6,016 bases of DNA, taken from positions 1 through 6,016 of the forward strand of contig JAGWAQ010000106.1 in the NCBI GenBank assembly GCA_021296375.1, read 5' to 3'. The notes beneath the pieces were generated by a model that saw only the letters and a list, made by a program, of their open reading frames with translations, had not been told where the DNA came from and searched no databases. The position numbers and the translations under genes were made by a program. This document shows positions 1-5,482 of this stretch, piece after piece. The first letter of the stretch is position 1; every line of letters begins with the position of its first letter. The stretch comes from Alphaproteobacteria bacterium (GTDB lineage Bacteria; Pseudomonadota; Alphaproteobacteria; Puniceispirillales; UBA1172).

Positions 1-264
1 GCCGATGGCGAAACGCTGTTTGATGTCATTACCGATCACGCCCATGACCTGAACAACATCCTCTTGATCGGCCATAACCCGGGGCTGATCATCTTGATGC
101 ATATCCTGCTGGCGGAAGACGGCAATCGCGCGCAGAAGTCGATCAGTGACTTCCCCACGGCCTCTCTGGCGGAAATGGTGTTTGAAGCCCCGACGATCGG
201 GCAGATCACCCGCGGGTCGGGGACGCTGGTGTCCTTGATGCGGCCACGCGACGCGCTCGAGTAA
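1..264 (+). CDS. SixA-like histidine phosphatase, C-terminal part (5' truncated by window edge)
   Basis: The frame is open from base 1 to a TAA stop at 262-264, giving the last 87 residues of a protein whose start lies outside the window. Visible directly is the block LLIGHNPGL (fragment residues 21-29), whose His at 73-75 matches the second conserved histidine of histidine phosphatases, followed by FPTASLAEMVF and a basic end, LMRPRDALE. This His-Asn-Pro-Gly, Phe-Pro-Thr, Arg-Pro order is typical of small SixA-type phosphatases of about 160-180 residues. Family knowledge: these remove phosphate from phosphohistidine on signalling or phosphotransfer proteins in the cytoplasm. The N-terminal RHG motif carrying the nucleophilic histidine is not in view, so activity cannot be judged. 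The true substrate is unknown. It is convergent with gcdH, so not in one operon with it. Confidence 0.85.
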   Translation, partial: ADGETLFDVITDHAHDLNNILLIGHNPGLIILMHILLAEDGNRAQKSISDFPTASLAEMVFEAPTIGQITRGSGTLVSLMRPRDALE

Positions 265-282
265 TCCCGCCGCTAAAAACGA

Positions 283-337
283 TCAAGCCCCGCTAGGGAT
301 CAAGTTCCGGTGGGGCTCAAGCCCCGCTAGGGATCAA
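283..337. repeat. Tandem direct repeat, period 34 bp, 1.6 copies, at the gcdH 3' end
   Basis: A 21-bp sequence with core AGCCCCGCTAGGGATC is identical at 283-303 and 317-337, with 13 bp between copies. The second copy includes the gcdH stop codon (minus strand, 334-336). The junction also forms a short GC hairpin: GGGGC at 312-316 pairs with GCCCC at 321-325 around a TCAA loop, and the copy-1 AGCCCC (286-291) could pair alternatively with GGGGCT (312-317). The region lies between two converging stops, where terminators are expected, but no T-run directly follows either stem. It may be a degenerate two-way terminator or a local tandem duplication. Confidence 0.75.
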
Positions 338-1521
338 ACGCCAGTAAAAGCCTGAAGCCCCGTTTGCGCCCGCCCGAGAATAAGGGCGTGGACATCGTGG
401 GTGCCTTCATAGGTGTTGACGGTCTCAAGGTTCGCGACATGGCGCATGACGTGATATTCCTCAGAAATACCGTTGCCGCCATGCATGTCGCGGGATTTGC
501 GGGCGATCTCAAGCGCCTTGCCGCAAGAGTTTCGCTTGATGATGGAAATGATCTCCGGCGCGGCGGAACCTTCATCCAGCATCCGCCCGACGCGCAGGCA
601 GGATTGCAGGCCAAGGGTGATCTCCGTCATCATATCCGCCAGTTTGAGCTGAATCAGCTGATTGGCGGCGAGGGGACGATTGAATTGCTTGCGGTCCAGC
701 GTGTATTGGCGGGCGGCGTGCCAGCAGAACTCCGCCGCGCCCATGGTGCCCCAGGCAATACCGTAACGGGCTTTGTTGAGGCAGGAAAACGGCCCTTTCA
801 AGCCTTCCACCCCGGGCAGAAGATTGTCTTCAGGGACAAACGCCCCATCCATCATGATCGACCCCGTCATCGAGGCCCGCAGGGAAAGCTTGCCGGTGAT
901 CATCGGGGTCTGAAAGCCGTCACCGGCGATCGAACGGTCGACGATAAAGCCGCGAATAACGCCGTCGAGCTTTGCCCAGATGATGGCGATATCCGCCACG
1001 GGGGCGTTGGAAATCCACATTTTTGACCCCGACAGGCTGTAGCCGCCATCAACCTTTTCGGCTTTTGTGACAAGCGAACCCGCGTCCGACCCATAATCAG
1101 GTTCCGTCAGCCCGAAACAACCGACATATTCACCGGTGGCCAGCTTGGGCAGGTATTTTTGCTTCTGCTCTTCGGTGCCAAAGGCGTTGATGGGGTGCAT
1201 GACAAGGGAAGATTGCACCGACATGGCGGAACGGTAGCCGCTGTCAACGCGTTCGATTTCACGTGCCGCCAGGCCATAGCAGACATGGTTCATGCCGCCG
1301 CCGCCATATTCCGCCGGGATTGTGGGGCCGAGCAGGCCCAGCTCACCGAACTGGAGCATGATGGAGCGGTCAAAACCTTCCTCACGGTAATCCTTGATCA
1401 CCCGCGGCAACAGCTTGTCCTGCGCGAAGCGGCGGCTGCTTTCCATGACCATGCGCTCATCATCCGTAAGCTGCTGGTTAAGGTGGAACGGGTCTTCCCA
1501 ATTGAACACAGGTTTTGCCAT
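334..1521 (-). CDS. gcdH: Glutaryl-CoA dehydrogenase
   Basis: Complete 395-residue acyl-CoA dehydrogenase, the usual family length. It oxidises and decarboxylates glutaryl-CoA to crotonyl-CoA using FAD, passing electrons to ETF, in the breakdown of lysine, tryptophan and, in some bacteria, benzoate. Glutaryl-specific blocks are clear: ERVDSGYRSAMSVQSSLVMHP (residues 90-110), whose Arg97 corresponds to the substrate-carboxylate-binding Arg of the human enzyme; CFGLTEPDYGSD (135-146) and KMWISN (167-172) for flavin contacts; and NTYEGTHD (369-376), where Glu372 is the catalytic base. The remembered human sequence matches along almost the whole length, so this assignment is firmer than a generic acyl-CoA dehydrogenase. 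The ATG at 1519-1521 is preceded by AAGGAG with a 6-nt spacer, which fixes the start. No regulator or glutarate-pathway partner lies next to it in the window. It is divergent from the secreted-protein gene at 1602. Confidence 0.96.
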   Translation of the reverse strand: MAKPVFNWEDPFHLNQQLTDDERMVMESSRRFAQDKLLPRVIKDYREEGFDRSIMLQFGELGLLGPTIPAEYGGGGMNHVCYGLAAREIERVDSGYRSAMSVQSSLVMHPINAFGTEEQKQKYLPKLATGEYVGCFGLTEPDYGSDAGSLVTKAEKVDGGYSLSGSKMWISNAPVADIAIIWAKLDGVIRGFIVDRSIAGDGFQTPMITGKLSLRASMTGSIMMDGAFVPEDNLLPGVEGLKGPFSCLNKARYGIAWGTMGAAEFCWHAARQYTLDRKQFNRPLAANQLIQLKLADMMTEITLGLQSCLRVGRMLDEGSAAPEIISIIKRNSCGKALEIARKSRDMHGGNGISEEYHVMRHVANLETVNTYEGTHDVHALILGRAQTGLQAFTGV

Positions 1522-1547
1522 AATGATCTCCTTAATCCGGATTTTAA

Positions 1548-1574
1548 ATTATAGGGTGCTGGACTTGGGATCAA
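1548..1574 (-). promoter_or_regulatory. Candidate gcdH promoter
   Basis: Reading the minus strand, a consensus -10 TATAAT lies at 1553-1548, with TTGATC (1574-1569) upstream at a short 15-bp spacing. This places the start point about 20 nt before the AAGGAG of gcdH. The -10 is excellent and the spacing suboptimal, so activator help is possible. The GGGA-TCAA-TCCC inverted repeat at 1567-1578 covers the -35. Confidence 0.5.
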
Positions 1575-1593
1575 TCCCCTGCGACAATAAAAC
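1565..1593 (+). promoter_or_regulatory. Candidate promoter of the secreted-protein gene at 1602
   Basis: TTGGGA (1565-1570) and TAAAAC (1588-1593) are separated by 17 bp. The start point would fall near 1600, giving a nearly leaderless transcript if translation begins at 1602, or a leader of about 17 nt if it begins at ATG 1617. The -35 overlaps the -35 of the divergent gcdH candidate. Matches to consensus are moderate only. Confidence 0.35.
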
Positions 1594-1601
1594 GAATTTA
1601 T

Positions 1602-2798
1602 ATGAAAGATCTTTCCATGCGACTAATTCATTGTATTTTTGGAGTTTTTTTTGCGATTGCCGCCACCGCCAGCCACGCGGCGGAGCAGGTTTCATTCAAG
1701 GGCGGTAGCCTGACCTATGGTTCAGGTTCCATCGACCCTGTCAGTTTCAATGGTGATGCCAATGACGTCACCATCAGGCTTGATATCGGGGTTGAGGTTG
1801 CGATTGACCATTATTTCGTCAATGTCGTGCCGACGGGGGGAAAAACCCTGATCAAGGAAATCAACATCGGCAATGTCATGATGACAAGCCCGATTGTTGA
1901 AGGCGCGTCGGTGGCGATAGGAGGCGTCCGCGTCGCGAATATGCTGGTTAATCTTCCTGACGCCACGGTTTTGAACCTTTTTGATGAAAATTTCAGCTCA
2001 TACATCCAGTTCCCTGGACTGAGTTCGGTAAGCAACCTTGACATTGACCTGGGGGATGGCTCCCGCGTGACCATGGATCGCTATTACACCGATGCCACTG
2101 AACTGAAGATCGACACCCCCTTTGCCTTTCCCCTGACGGCCATCACTTCAGGTGTTATTGACCTCACTTACCACCCCGGGCCAACCACCGACCCGCGGTT
2201 GCTGCTGGCCATGAACAGCATGGGGCTGGATGAATTGACCATGAACATCCAGTTCAACGGTTCTCCTGATTTAGCGCATGATCGGGTCAATTCCTATGCC
2301 GAAATGACGGTTGCTTTTGACCAGATCGGCACCATCAAATTGGCGGTTGATCTTGGCCTTCTCAATGACGCGATCGTTGTCCTGGAAGAAGAGCTTGAGC
2401 GGATGCACAGCAACAAACTGTCGGAAGACGAATTGATGGATATCCTGACGGAAGAGCTGTTCCTGGCGGGGTTCATGAATTCGTTTGAATTCACCATCTC
2501 TGACAGTGGCGGGCTGGACTCGCTCCTGACGATTTACGCGGCGGGGGAAGGGATCAGCAAAGCTGACGCCGTCATGACATTAATGGAACTCCTGGCCATG
2601 TCGATCGGCCCCGTGGCGCCAAATACTTACGCCATGCTGGCGCAACCCACCCAAAGCTTCCTTGAGCAGGGGGGGCGCTTGAGCCTGTCGTCCTCGCCGT
2701 CATCACCGGTGCCATTCGCGACCTTCCTTGCCGTCGTCGCCGCGCCCGATGCCATTGCCTCGATCATCGGGCTGAACGTCACTCACCGCGCGGAATAA
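1602..2798 (+). CDS. Secreted/periplasmic protein of unknown function (398 aa)
   Basis: I do not recognise a named family. The N-terminus is a clear Sec signal peptide: basic start, hydrophobic core CIFGVFFAIAATA (residues 11-23) and SHA before the likely cleavage at 26/27. The mature part is rich in alternating beta-strand-like segments (about 30-250), then an acidic helical stretch (about 255-290, VLEEELERMHS and SEDELMDILTEEL), then a C-terminal block ending in PSSPVPFATFL and a hydrophobic tail. The C-terminal pattern (a self-contained beta strand, a helix beginning GEGISKADAV, FLEQGGRLSLS, PxxPVPF, PDAIASIIGLNV) reminds me of the end of uncharacterised alphaproteobacterial exported proteins resembling DUF945/DUF2125, but this is an impression, not a match. 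Start: ATG 1602 has no visible Shine-Dalgarno; ATG 1617 (Met6) has GAAAG 8 nt upstream and still keeps the whole signal peptide, so it may be the real start (393 aa). There are no cysteines in the mature part and no lipobox. Confidence 0.85.
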   Translation: MKDLSMRLIHCIFGVFFAIAATASHAAEQVSFKGGSLTYGSGSIDPVSFNGDANDVTIRLDIGVEVAIDHYFVNVVPTGGKTLIKEINIGNVMMTSPIVEGASVAIGGVRVANMLVNLPDATVLNLFDENFSSYIQFPGLSSVSNLDIDLGDGSRVTMDRYYTDATELKIDTPFAFPLTAITSGVIDLTYHPGPTTDPRLLLAMNSMGLDELTMNIQFNGSPDLAHDRVNSYAEMTVAFDQIGTIKLAVDLGLLNDAIVVLEEELERMHSNKLSEDELMDILTEELFLAGFMNSFEFTISDSGGLDSLLTIYAAGEGISKADAVMTLMELLAMSIGPVAPNTYAMLAQPTQSFLEQGGRLSLSSSPSSPVPFATFLAVVAAPDAIASIIGLNVTHRAE

Positions 2799-2819
2799 AC
2801 GGGCTTTCGGCGGTTTTTT
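2785..2819 (+). terminator. Possible weak intrinsic terminator after the secreted-protein gene
   Basis: ACCGC (2785-2789) can pair with GCGGT (2810-2814), followed by a run of T to 2819. The stem is only 5 bp with a 20-nt loop and overlaps the stop codon at 2796-2798. The T-run after a GC-rich stretch is suggestive, but the hairpin is weak. Confidence 0.3.
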
Positions 2820-2830
2820 CTTCGGCTGAA

Positions 2831-2860
2831 TTGCTCAAAATCCCCATAAATCAGCATATT
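2831..2860 (+). promoter_or_regulatory. Weak candidate promoter of the ankyrin gene
   Basis: TTGCTC (2831-2836) and CATATT (2855-2860) are spaced 18 bp apart in an AT-richer patch of the 135-bp gap. If used, transcription would begin near 2867 and the 26-bp inverted repeat at 2894-2919 would be inside the leader RNA. A TATTAT at 2864-2869 is an alternative -10 but lacks a good -35. Confidence 0.25.
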
Positions 2861-2893
2861 GGCTATTATTGGGGCGGTTAACGTTCTTTTCAT

Positions 2894-2919
2894 CTTTTGC
2901 GTCTATCCTGACGCAAAAG
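2894..2919 (+). promoter_or_regulatory. Perfect 10-bp inverted repeat (stem-loop or operator) before the ankyrin gene
   Basis: CTTTTGCGTC (2894-2903) is the exact reverse complement of GACGCAAAAG (2910-2919), with a 6-nt loop TATCCT. It ends 2 nt before the GGAGG ribosome-binding site (2922-2926). In RNA it would be a stable hairpin right against the Shine-Dalgarno; in DNA it would be a 26-bp operator-like palindrome. No T-run follows on either strand, so it does not look like an intrinsic terminator. Confidence 0.7.
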
Positions 2920-2933
2920 TTGGAGGATTAACC

Positions 2934-3497
2934 ATGACAACACCCTGCACCCGATTTCACCGAGTCATCTCGCAAGCACTGCTGATGATATTCCTTGCTA
3001 TGGCCCCCGCCGCCGCTGATCCCATCCATGACGCCGCATTAGATGGAGACACAGACCTCATCACCGCCTTGCTGGAAGCGGGCGTAGATATTGAGGCCCG
3101 TACTGAAATTGGCGAGACTCCGCTTCACGGGGCCGCCGGTAATGACCATTCCAAAGCCATCACTACATTGCTGGAGGCCGGAGCCGAAATTAACGCCCGA
3201 AACCAATATGGTGGAACCCCGCTTCATACCGCTGCCCGTTATGGCAAATCCAATGCCATCATTACCTTACTTGAAGCAGGGGCTGACCTGAAGGCCCGGG
3301 CTGCATACGGCTGGACACCACTTCATATCGCCGCCAATTATGGTCATTCTGAAGCTATCATCACATTATTGGATGCCGGGGCTGACCCAAAAGCCGAAAC
3401 TGACGGCTACAGTCTTGCTATTGATTTTATTGCCGAAACATCCCCAGCCTATGAAACTGAGGCTCACCAGCGTCTTCATGACGCGACTTATAATTAA
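2934..3497 (+). CDS. Secreted ankyrin-repeat protein (187 aa)
   Basis: The ATG at 2934 has GGAGG at 2922-2926 with a 7-nt spacer; the TTG further upstream at 2859 has no such site and would place the signal peptide internally, so 2934 is chosen. Residues 1-28 form a Sec signal peptide (basic FHR, hydrophobic ALLMIFLAMA, cleavage after APAAA). The mature protein is almost entirely ankyrin repeats: about 29-60 (degenerate first repeat, IHDAALDGD), 61-93 (TPLHGAAGN), 94-126 (TPLHTAARYG) and 127-158 (TPLHIAANYG), each with the LLEAGA or LLDAGA helix end, followed by a short C-terminal cap with SLAIDFI. Ankyrin repeats bind protein partners; exported bacterial versions are known but their partners are usually unproven, so the target is unknown. 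The base composition looks slightly more AT-rich than the neighbours. It follows the secreted orphan gene in the same direction, but a 135-bp gap suggests separate transcription. Confidence 0.93.
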   Translation: MTTPCTRFHRVISQALLMIFLAMAPAAADPIHDAALDGDTDLITALLEAGVDIEARTEIGETPLHGAAGNDHSKAITTLLEAGAEINARNQYGGTPLHTAARYGKSNAIITLLEAGADLKARAAYGWTPLHIAANYGHSEAIITLLDAGADPKAETDGYSLAIDFIAETSPAYETEAHQRLHDATYN

Positions 3498-3518
3498 AGA
3501 GGCATCACCCGGCGCGGG

Positions 3519-4712
3519 CTATCGGCGGTTAGTCCTGCGGAGAATGAGAAGGCTCACCGTGCCCAGAAGCGCAAAGGAAAGCGGCAGGGGCAGGGCGCTG
3601 CCGGTGATCATCTGGCCAATCACATAGGCCAGCGGCAGGGACATAAAGGTTGAAAGCGAACCGACCACCGCCGCGCCTATCCCCGCCAGATGCCCCACAG
3701 GTTGCATGGCAATCGTCGTCAGGTTGCCGAAAATCAGCCCGATCCCGAAAAACACCAGCATCAGCCAGGCCATGAAGACGGGCAGGGGCGGCACCCCTTG
3801 ATACGCCATAAAGACCGGAACGAACACGGCGCTGACAACCGCCACCAGGACAAACGCGGCATGGGCGATCGATTTAAGGGAAAACCCTTTCACCAGCCTG
3901 GCGTTGGACAGCGACGCGGCGGCGATCGCGGTGGCGGAAATGCCAAAATAAACGGGAAAGAGTTCCGCCACCTGATAAATATCCTGAAACACCTGACGCG
4001 ATGAGGCCAGATAAGCAATAAACGGCCCAGACACCACCCCCAGGGCAAGGGTATTGCCCATCACCTCGCGGGTGGTGACCACCTCTTTGACGCCGCCCCA
4101 TATCGTCTTGAGGGAAAACGCAAGGCGTTTGTCGACGGGGTGGGTTTCCGGTTGCCGCAGCATCATCCAGCTGCAGGTCAAGGCCCCCAGCGCCATGAAA
4201 ATACCAAAGATATAGCGCCAGCTGGCCACCATGATCACGGCTTGCCCCATCAAGGGCGCGCCGATCGAGATCAAGAAGAACAAGGTCATGATAAAAGACA
4301 TGATCCGCGCCATCGCCTTGTCGGCATATAGATCACGGATCAGCGACATGCTGATGACCCGTGGCCCCGCCGCCCCCAAGCCTTGCAGGAACCGCCCCAC
4401 CAGCATGACCTCAAGCGTATCGGCTCGCAGTGAAACAAGGCAGCCCAGCAGGAACAGGATATACCCCCCCAATATCAGCGGCTTGCGGCCAAAGGAATCC
4501 GACAACGGCCCGACGACAAATTGCCCAAGGGCAAATCCCCCAAACATAAAGGAGATGATCAATTGCGTATGGCTGAGCCGCTCCACCCCCAGGTCATTTC
4601 CCATCAGGGCAAGGGCGGGCAGCATCATGTCAATCGCCATGGCGACGATCGAGATCATCAATGTCAGCAGGATGAGGAATTCAGTATAGGGCAGGGGTTT
4701 GGTGGGGGTCAT
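3519..4712 (-). CDS. MFS multidrug transporter, Bcr/CflA type (DHA1)
   Basis: Complete 397-residue membrane protein with about 12 hydrophobic segments, the usual size for drug:H+ antiporters of the Bcr/CflA branch. Landmarks: TM1 ends in AIDMMLPAL (residues 26-34, the Asp typical of this branch), motif A GPLSDSFGRKP (68-78) between TM2 and TM3, motif B RFLQGLGAA (107-115) in TM4, GAPLMG (151-156) in TM5, and GNLTTIAMQPVGHLAGIGAA (329-348) in TM11, which matches the family's conserved late block. It acts in the inner membrane as an exporter; the substrate (drug, sulfonamide, amino acid or other) cannot be read from sequence. The ATG at 4712 is the only plausible start: an in-frame TGA lies just upstream and no other start codon intervenes, yet no clear Shine-Dalgarno is visible. 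It ends with TAG and basic LRRTNRR. It is convergent with the ankyrin gene, 21 bp between stops, with no terminator visible there. Confidence 0.94.
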   Translation of the reverse strand: MTPTKPLPYTEFLILLTLMISIVAMAIDMMLPALALMGNDLGVERLSHTQLIISFMFGGFALGQFVVGPLSDSFGRKPLILGGYILFLLGCLVSLRADTLEVMLVGRFLQGLGAAGPRVISMSLIRDLYADKAMARIMSFIMTLFFLISIGAPLMGQAVIMVASWRYIFGIFMALGALTCSWMMLRQPETHPVDKRLAFSLKTIWGGVKEVVTTREVMGNTLALGVVSGPFIAYLASSRQVFQDIYQVAELFPVYFGISATAIAAASLSNARLVKGFSLKSIAHAAFVLVAVVSAVFVPVFMAYQGVPPLPVFMAWLMLVFFGIGLIFGNLTTIAMQPVGHLAGIGAAVVGSLSTFMSLPLAYVIGQMITGSALPLPLSFALLGTVSLLILRRTNRR

Positions 4713-4755
4713 GTCAGCGCGCTCAATGGTTCACCCCATGTTATACACGCGATCA

Positions 4756-4789
4756 CGCCACGCCACACCGGTTTAAATCATGCGTGGCG
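4756..4789. repeat. 8-bp inverted repeat in the MFS upstream region
   Basis: CGCCACGC (4756-4763) is the exact reverse complement of GCGTGGCG (4782-4789), separated by 18 bp that include ACCGGT and TTTAAA. It lies just upstream of the candidate MFS -10 on the minus strand, where a regulator might bind. Could also be chance in GC-rich DNA. Confidence 0.45.
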
Positions 4790-4799
4790 ACCGGCGGAA

Positions 4800-4824
4800 G
4801 TGATGACGGCTTAACCGCCATCAC
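4800..4824. repeat. 10-bp imperfect inverted repeat
   Basis: GTGATGACGG (4800-4809) pairs with CCGCCATCAC (4815-4824) with one A/C mismatch and a 5-nt loop CTTAA. Neither strand has a T-run after it, so it is not a standard intrinsic terminator; it may be an operator or an mRNA structure downstream of the small minus-strand gene. Confidence 0.5.
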
Positions 4825-4832
4825 GATATCTT

Positions 4833-4871
4833 CAGTTTGTCACGCCAGTTTGTCACGTCAGATTGTCACGT
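4833..4871. repeat. Three tandem 13-bp repeats
   Basis: CAGTTTGTCACGC (4833-4845), CAGTTTGTCACGT (4846-4858) and CAGATTGTCACGT (4859-4871) lie head to tail, differing at one or two positions; a fourth start, CACTTG, follows at 4872. On the minus strand each reads CGTGACAA. The 13-bp period and intergenic place resemble iteron-like or regulator-binding arrays, but a local slippage duplication is equally possible. Confidence 0.75.
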
Positions 4872-4919
4872 CACTTGATCTTGCGGATGTGGTATTAATG
4901 GTGATGCTTGCCATCAATT

Positions 4920-5207
4920 CTATTCAACAAGATCACCGGTCATGGGCAGGGTATGGCGATCTTCGGCGTTATACTCCTGCAGCATGTGGCGCTTGGTGTC
5001 AAGCCACGCCACGCCCTCGCTTGCGCTTTGCGCCAGCTTTTCGGCGTCACGGATGACCATCACCACCACTTCTTCTCCGGCCGTCATGACACGGGCTTCG
5101 TGCACATGCGCATCCCCGCCGTGCTGGTTATGCTCGACAATATCCTGGACAAATTGATCATAATATTCAGGTTTTGGCTTGAACCGAACGATCGTCATTT
5201 TCTTCAT
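4920..5207 (-). CDS. Small protein, probable dimeric alpha/beta-barrel (ABM-like) domain (95 aa)
   Basis: The start is set at ATG 5207 because GGAGG (forward 5213-5217) lies 5 nt upstream; a GTG at 5219 overlaps that site, and a later ATG at 5198 is too far from it. The protein begins MKKMTIVRFKPKPEYYDQFV, a beta strand running into an amphipathic helix, has a strand EEVVVMVIRD (45-54), a second helix AEKLAQSASEGVAWLDTKRHML, and ends LPMTGDLVE. This strand-helix-strand-helix order and length fit the ferredoxin-like dimeric barrel seen in antibiotic-biosynthesis-monooxygenase-type proteins, many of which have no known reaction. It is cytoplasmic, with no signal peptide or cysteines. His residues cluster at 26-36 (EHNQHGGDAHVH), possibly a metal or heme contact but unproven. 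It has its own promoter, downstream of the tRNA-Asn terminator. Confidence 0.82.
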   Translation of the reverse strand: MKKMTIVRFKPKPEYYDQFVQDIVEHNQHGGDAHVHEARVMTAGEEVVVMVIRDAEKLAQSASEGVAWLDTKRHMLQEYNAEDRHTLPMTGDLVE

Positions 5208-5236
5208 CTTCGCCTCCACTGAAGTTCAATTGTAAG

Positions 5237-5261
5237 TTTATTATTAGGTATCCATAATAAA
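5237..5261. promoter_or_regulatory. AT-rich palindrome at the predicted start point of the 95-aa gene
   Basis: TTTATTAT (5237-5244) is the exact reverse complement of ATAATAAA (5254-5261), with a 9-bp centre TAGGTATCC; allowing one extra A the arms reach 10 bp (5235-5264). It overlaps the expected transcription start of the minus-strand promoter at 5262-5290, an arrangement typical of a repressor operator. AT-rich palindromes do arise by chance, so this is tentative. Confidence 0.45.
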
Positions 5262-5290
5262 ACTATAGGTGAATTGCCGTGGTTCGGCAA
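5262..5290 (-). promoter_or_regulatory. Promoter of the 95-aa gene
   Basis: On the minus strand, TTGCCG (5290-5285) and TATAGT (5267-5262) are 17 bp apart, a good sigma-70-like pair. The start point would be near 5255, leaving a leader of about 48 nt before ATG 5207. The -35 is half of an inverted repeat, TTGCCG (5274-5279) and CGGCAA (5285-5290), separated by 5 bp. Confidence 0.5.
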
Positions 5291-5342
5291 ATCCGGCTTC
5301 AGTAAAGGGCGGTGAGGGGCCAACAGGTGAGATCAGGCCCAC

Positions 5343-5367
5343 AAAAAATCCACGGCTCAAGCCACGG
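5343..5367 (-). terminator. Intrinsic terminator of the tRNA-Asn transcript
   Basis: Read on the minus strand, CCGTGGC, loop TTGA and GCCGTGG form a 7-bp stem containing two G-U pairs, followed by A and six T. The stem forms only in minus-strand RNA, since the plus-strand copy would have two A/C mismatches. It sits 27 nt after the CCA end of the tRNA. Confidence 0.75.
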
Positions 5368-5394
5368 CAGAATGAATAACGATGAGAAGGAAAA

Positions 5395-5469
5395 TGGCTC
5401 CCCGGGACGGATTCGAACCGCCGGCCAAGCGATTAACAGTCGCTTGCTCTACCGCTGAGCTACCGGGGA
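5395..5469 (-). tRNA. tRNA-Asn (anticodon GTT)
   Basis: The minus strand folds into a full cloverleaf: acceptor TCCCCGG (5469-5463) with CCGGGGA (5405-5399), D-arm GCTC/GAGC with loop AGCGGTA, anticodon stem AGCGA/TCGCT around loop CTGTTAA (anticodon GTT), a 5-nt variable loop, and T-arm GGCGG/CCGTC with loop TTCGAAT. The discriminator is G and the CCA (5397-5395) is encoded. It decodes AAC and AAU. It is followed by TTTT and then by an intrinsic terminator. Confidence 0.97.
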
Positions 5470-5482
5470 ACACGGTGGACAT

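Larger units (their letters stand above)
4713..4919. other. Non-coding stretch upstream of the MFS gene
   Basis: These 207 bp between two minus-strand genes hold no credible coding region. On the minus strand a TATAAC (4745-4740) is a possible -10 for the MFS gene, but the -35 position (around 4763-4769) is poor. The stretch carries two inverted repeats and a triple 13-bp repeat, listed separately. No T-run-backed terminator for the small gene at 4920-5207 was seen. Confidence 0.6.

Noticed and set aside
364..1026. 220-residue plus-strand reading frame opposite gcdH
   Set aside because: It is the antisense shadow of a clearly coding acyl-CoA dehydrogenase; the composition is His/Arg/Gly-rich with no recognisable domain and no ribosome-binding site.
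2894..2919. Intrinsic terminator for the upstream secreted-protein gene
   Set aside because: No T-run follows the stem on either strand, and it lies about 95 bp past the stop, next to the downstream ribosome-binding site.
2859..2933. TTG start that would extend the ankyrin protein by 25 residues
   Set aside because: No Shine-Dalgarno precedes it, it would translate through the perfect hairpin, and it would bury the signal peptide; ATG 2934 has an ideal GGAGG.
4231..4814. Plus-strand reading frames opposite the MFS gene
   Set aside because: They are low-complexity antisense translations of transmembrane codons and have no independent support.
4833..4871. Possible CRISPR-like array
   Set aside because: The copies are 13 bp, directly abutting and without spacers, and no cas genes are present.
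4908..5222. 104-residue plus-strand frame opposite the small ABM-like gene
   Set aside because: The minus-strand gene has a good promoter, GGAGG and a sensible fold pattern; the plus frame has none of these.
5395..5469. tRNA-Asn as an integration site for a mobile element
   Set aside because: I see no integrase gene and no second copy of the tRNA 3' end in the window.
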